Positions 61,350 to 64,000 of a DNA stretch of 64,000 nt are shown here, in pieces. Source of the stretch: CAYYUA01 sp964542585 (GTDB lineage Bacteria > Bacteroidota > Bacteroidia > CAILMK01 > CAYYUA01); assembly GCA_964542585.1 (NCBI GenBank), contig CAZIUI010000015.1:1-64000 (forward strand). The letters are read 5' to 3'. Both the position numbers and the translations under genes were made by a program. A model generated the notes under the pieces. The model was not told where the DNA came from and made no database searches. It saw only the letters and a program-made list of their open reading frames with translations. Each line of letters starts with the position of its first letter. Position 1 is the first letter of the stretch.

Positions 61350-62717
61350 ATGAATTACTACAATGATGTCCTTGAACTGATTGGCGATACCCCATTGGTC
61401 AAGCTGAACAAACTTGCTGATGACACGCCAGCCACAGTTCTGGCAAAAATAGAGTCTGCCAATCCGGGTAACTCGGTTAAGGATCGTATAGCTGTAAGGA
61501 TGATCGAAGATGCGGAAGAGAAAGCCCTGATTAAACCAGGGGGAACCATAATTGAAGGCACCTCAGGCAATACAGGCTTAGGATTGGCCATTGCTTCTAT
61601 TGTTAAAGGCTATAAATGCATTTGCACCGTAGCAGACAAACAGTCCAAGGAAAAAATTGATATCCTTAAAGCGGTCGGGGTTGAGGTTATCGTGTGTCCA
61701 ACTGCTGTTGCACCTGAGGATCCGAAATCCTATTATTCAGTGGCCAAGAAGCTGAATGATGTTATACCCAACTCATTTTACCCCAACCAATATTACAACC
61801 TTTCCAATACGGAAGCTCATTACGAGTCCACCGGTCCGGAAATATGGAAACAAACGGAAGGTAAGATTACCCATTTTATTGCCGGAGTTGGCACCGGTGG
61901 AACGATATCAGGCGTGGGACGATACCTGAAAGATCAAAACCCGGATGTCAAGGTATGGGGAGTTGATCCTATGGGGTCAGCGTTTAAGGCCTATCACGAG
62001 TCAGGGGAATTCAAAGAAGAGGAAGTTTATCCCTATCTAACCGAAGGCATTGGCGAGGATATTATTCCGGCTAATGTAGACTTCTCCATTATTGATCATT
62101 TTGAAAAAGTTACCGATAAAGATGGCTACCTGATGACCCGCAAGGTTGCAAAAGAAGAGGGTATTCTAGCTGGCAATTCCTGCGGCTCTGCGTTAGCTGG
62201 CTTTGATCAGTTGAAACCTTATTTAACAGAAAATGACGTTGTAGTTGTACTCTTACCCGACCACGCTACCCGTTACTTGGGCAAAGCTTTTAATGATGAA
62301 TGGATGCGGGAGCGAGGGTTTCTTGAATCAAGTGCTTTAGCGGCAAAAGATATTGTTGGTTCCAAATCAGACGGTGACCTGGTTATCTTGGCTAAAGACA
62401 ATCCTGTCTCTGAAGCGATCCGTGTCATGAAGGATAATGACATTGCACAACTTCCCATAACTGATGAAAACGGGGTGATAGTCGGGTCCATTACCGAAAA
62501 TGTGATTTACACTAAGCTTTTGGATAATCCGGATATCAAACATTTATCCGTTGAAAATATCATGGCTGAACCTTTTCCTCAACTGGACAGTTCAGCAACC
62601 TATAATCAAGTTTCTTCATTATTGAATAAAGAAAACAATGCTGTTCTGATCCGGTATGAGGATGGCAAATGCAGCATCATTACCAAGTATGACATGCTAC
62701 AAGCCCTGGCTTCCTAA
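61350..62717 (+). CDS. Cystathionine beta-synthase with CBS domains
   Basis: A 455-residue pyridoxal-phosphate enzyme of beta-family fold II. The PLP lysine is Lys44 in NSVKDRIA. EGTSGNTGLGLAIASI and VGTGGTISGVGRYLK are the substrate and phosphate loops. The C-terminal region (about 335-455) is a pair of CBS domains (ILAKDNPVSEAIRVMKDND, MAEPFPQLDSSATYNQVS), as in eukaryotic cystathionine beta-synthase, which are regulatory. It should condense serine or O-acetylserine with homocysteine or sulfide. The bacterial heme-binding N-terminus is absent. The downstream BtuF-like gene follows 30 bp later and is probably in the same transcript. Confidence 0.92.
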   Translation: MNYYNDVLELIGDTPLVKLNKLADDTPATVLAKIESANPGNSVKDRIAVRMIEDAEEKALIKPGGTIIEGTSGNTGLGLAIASIVKGYKCICTVADKQSKEKIDILKAVGVEVIVCPTAVAPEDPKSYYSVAKKLNDVIPNSFYPNQYYNLSNTEAHYESTGPEIWKQTEGKITHFIAGVGTGGTISGVGRYLKDQNPDVKVWGVDPMGSAFKAYHESGEFKEEEVYPYLTEGIGEDIIPANVDFSIIDHFEKVTDKDGYLMTRKVAKEEGILAGNSCGSALAGFDQLKPYLTENDVVVVLLPDHATRYLGKAFNDEWMRERGFLESSALAAKDIVGSKSDGDLVILAKDNPVSEAIRVMKDNDIAQLPITDENGVIVGSITENVIYTKLLDNPDIKHLSVENIMAEPFPQLDSSATYNQVSSLLNKENNAVLIRYEDGKCSIITKYDMLQALAS

Positions 62718-62747
62718 AGCAAGGCTTACCTAAAATCAAAAACGGCA

Positions 62748-63557
62748 ATGCCTACTTTTACTGACCAAATGGGCTTTGAGGTTCAGTTAAGCGGTACACC
62801 ACAGCGGATTGTATCTCTTGTACCTTCGTTAACCGAGCTATTGGCAGATCTTGGACTTTCTGACCAAGTTGTTGGTCTTACGCATTTCTGTGTTTACCCT
62901 GAGGAACTCTATCAAAGTAAAGAACGCATTGGCGGCACTAAAAAAGCCAGAATAGAACAGATAAAAGCATTGGAGCCTGATCTTGTTATTGCCAATAAGG
63001 AGGAGAACGAAAAGGAACAAGTAGAAGCCTTAAAATCTTTCTGCTCAGTTTGGGTTAGCAAGGTTTATGATCTACCCAGTGCTGTGGCCATGATAAAAAT
63101 GCTGAGTGAAGTAGTTGGGAAACCAAAGGAAGGCACAGCAATGGCTGACCGGATTCAAAGCGGCATGACCAATCTGCCAAAGGCCCCCCATCTTAAAACC
63201 CTTTACATGATATGGCGGAAGCCTTACATGGCTGCAGGTGGTGATACTTTTATCCATGAAATGCTTCAGCAGATCGGTTTAAAAAATGTCCTAAAGAATG
63301 TGAACCGCTACCCGGAAATCACAACTGACGATATTAAAGCTTATAACCCTGATTTGGTTTTATTGTCTTCCGAACCTTATCCTTTTAAGGAAAAGCATTT
63401 AGATGAGCTTCAATCTTTATTGCCCAATTCTGAACTAAGGTTGGTGGATGGATCGCTGTTTTCGTGGTATGGAAGCCGTATGGAAAAGGCTATGAGCAGT
63501 TTACGATCGCTTAGTCGGGAACTAGCTATTACTCGGCAAACGGCAACCCGACCGTAA
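62748..63557 (+). CDS. Cytosolic BtuF-like helical-backbone binding protein
   Basis: A 269-residue protein of the BtuF/periplasmic-binding class III fold: RIVSLVPSLTELLADLGLSD, VVGLTHFCVYPEELY, RIEQIKALEPDLVIANKEEN, YMAAGGDTFIHEMLQQIGLK and ITTDDIKAYNPDLVLLSSEP. It has no signal peptide and starts directly at the first strand, so it should stay in the cytosol. Members of this group are annotated as cobalamin-binding or helical backbone metal receptor proteins. Its close link to cystathionine beta-synthase may reflect sulfur or cofactor metabolism; that is inference. The stop codon lies within a small inverted repeat. Confidence 0.82.
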   Translation: MPTFTDQMGFEVQLSGTPQRIVSLVPSLTELLADLGLSDQVVGLTHFCVYPEELYQSKERIGGTKKARIEQIKALEPDLVIANKEENEKEQVEALKSFCSVWVSKVYDLPSAVAMIKMLSEVVGKPKEGTAMADRIQSGMTNLPKAPHLKTLYMIWRKPYMAAGGDTFIHEMLQQIGLKNVLKNVNRYPEITTDDIKAYNPDLVLLSSEPYPFKEKHLDELQSLLPNSELRLVDGSLFSWYGSRMEKAMSSLRSLSRELAITRQTATRP

Positions 63558-63564
63558 GTCGGGT
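63546..63564. repeat. Small inverted repeat over the stop codon
   Basis: ACCCGAC and GTCGGGT form a 7-bp stem around CGTAA, which holds the stop codon of the BtuF-like gene. No T-run follows, so it is a weak terminator at best. Confidence 0.4.
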
Positions 63565-63570
63565 AAGTCG

Positions 63571-64000
63571 TTAAGGGAAAACCCCCAGCGTTTCGTAGCT
63601 CGCTGAAATTTTATCAATACCACTGATAAAAGCTGCCATTCGGAGATTGGGAACATCAGGCTTCCGATCCATGATATCCCTGATTTCTCGGTAAGCGTAG
63701 ACCATGGTTTCTTCCAGGCCGGATCTTACAAGGTCTATTTCTTCTCCACCATGAACCAAGGTTGAGCGCATTTGATCCGGTACAGATATCCCGGATGCGT
63801 ATTCAATGGCCTCTACTATTCGCTTGTTATTACCTTCCTCCATCCGTTTACCCATCCGCCCAAAGCGAACGTGTGAAAGGTTTTTCAGCCATTCAAAATA
63901 AGATACCGTAACCCCGCCGGCATTCAAATAAATGTCGGGTATCAACATGATCCCACGCTGGGTAAGGACCTCCTCTGCCTCCTTAGTGACCGGTCCATTG
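63571..64000 (-). CDS. Glu/Leu/Phe/Val dehydrogenase, C-terminal part (cut by window edge)
   Basis: The open frame enters from the right edge. It reads NGPVTKEAEEVLTQRGIMLI then PDIYLNAGGVTVSYFEWLKN, the conserved NAD-binding half of amino acid dehydrogenases (glutamate dehydrogenase type), and ends in VYAYREIRDIMDRKPDVPNL and MAAFISGIDKISASYETLG. It should interconvert an amino acid with its 2-oxo acid. At least 143 residues are visible; the N-terminal substrate-binding half lies outside. Glutamate specificity is most likely from YFEW, but this cannot be settled from the fragment. Confidence 0.92.
   Translation of the reverse strand, partial: NGPVTKEAEEVLTQRGIMLIPDIYLNAGGVTVSYFEWLKNLSHVRFGRMGKRMEEGNNKRIVEAIEYASGISVPDQMRSTLVHGGEEIDLVRSGLEETMVYAYREIRDIMDRKPDVPNLRMAAFISGIDKISASYETLGVFP

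Noticed and set aside
1..64000. tRNA, rRNA, CRISPR arrays, transposases
   Set aside because: None recognised by eye. No regular spaced repeats or transposase motifs were found; a tRNA scan could not be run.

Overview
The window looks like chromosomal DNA from a Bacteroidota bacterium of the gliding or Cytophaga/Sphingobacteria-like kind; I cannot place it to genus. The evidence is consistent across the window. Six secreted proteins end in type IX secretion (T9SS) sorting domains (five type A, one type B), and porQ, a T9SS component, is present. The primary sigma factor has the short Bacteroidota form. Promoter-like TAnnTTTG boxes precede many genes, and several genes seem to start with TTG or GTG. 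I saw no rRNA, tRNA, CRISPR array, insertion sequence or prophage.

Layout. Positions 1-2450 are an accessory patch: the tail of a DUF6883 protein with a DUF4926 gene, a yefM-yoeB toxin-antitoxin pair, then about 1.1 kb of apparently decayed sequence. Positions 2450-24350 are dominated by very large surface or secreted proteins built from PKD, fibronectin III, jelly-roll, LamG and carboxypeptidase-regulatory-like modules. Embedded here is an operon of an ECF sigma factor, a translationally coupled membrane-spanning/beta-barrel protein (probable anti-sigma or envelope sensor) and a PKD lipoprotein. A frame-broken DUF3298 (RsiV-like) pseudogene, a rhomboid protease and a T9SS-sorted subtilisin follow.

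Positions 24500-41500 are mixed housekeeping and envelope genes: a DUF3267 metalloprotease-like protein, a sulfotransferase, a TIGR04283-type glycosyltransferase, ribD, a DUF1573 protein, a metallo-beta-lactamase-fold hydrolase, a WD40 protein, an FG-GAP protein with T9SS tail, murF, an acyl-CoA dehydrogenase, an alpha/beta-hydrolase-OsmC fusion and porQ. Positions 41500-64000 are mostly core functions: parE, a YkvA-like DUF1232 protein, a DUF3127 protein with an SSB-like acidic tail, an ABC-F ATPase, a YtxH/holin-like/hypothetical trio, a histidine kinase with response regulator, a sodium:solute symporter, recR, a glycosyltransferase fused to a sugar-transferase-like domain, rpoD, pheS, a 3-hydroxyacyl-CoA dehydrogenase, an FMN glutamate-synthase-like protein, a cystathionine beta-synthase, a cytosolic BtuF-like protein and the end of a Glu/Leu-type dehydrogenase.

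How they fit together. The T9SS cargo, porQ and the ECF/anti-sigma/lipoprotein operon suggest a region devoted to building and sensing the cell surface. The most interesting points are the sigma/trans-envelope operon, a jelly-roll domain nested inside a PKD domain, a YoeB toxin lacking a catalytic arginine beside two TGTACA operator-like sites, the SSB-like tail on the DUF3127 protein, and a nested perfect hairpin in the leader of a PKD adhesin gene. All functional calls are from reading the sequence alone.
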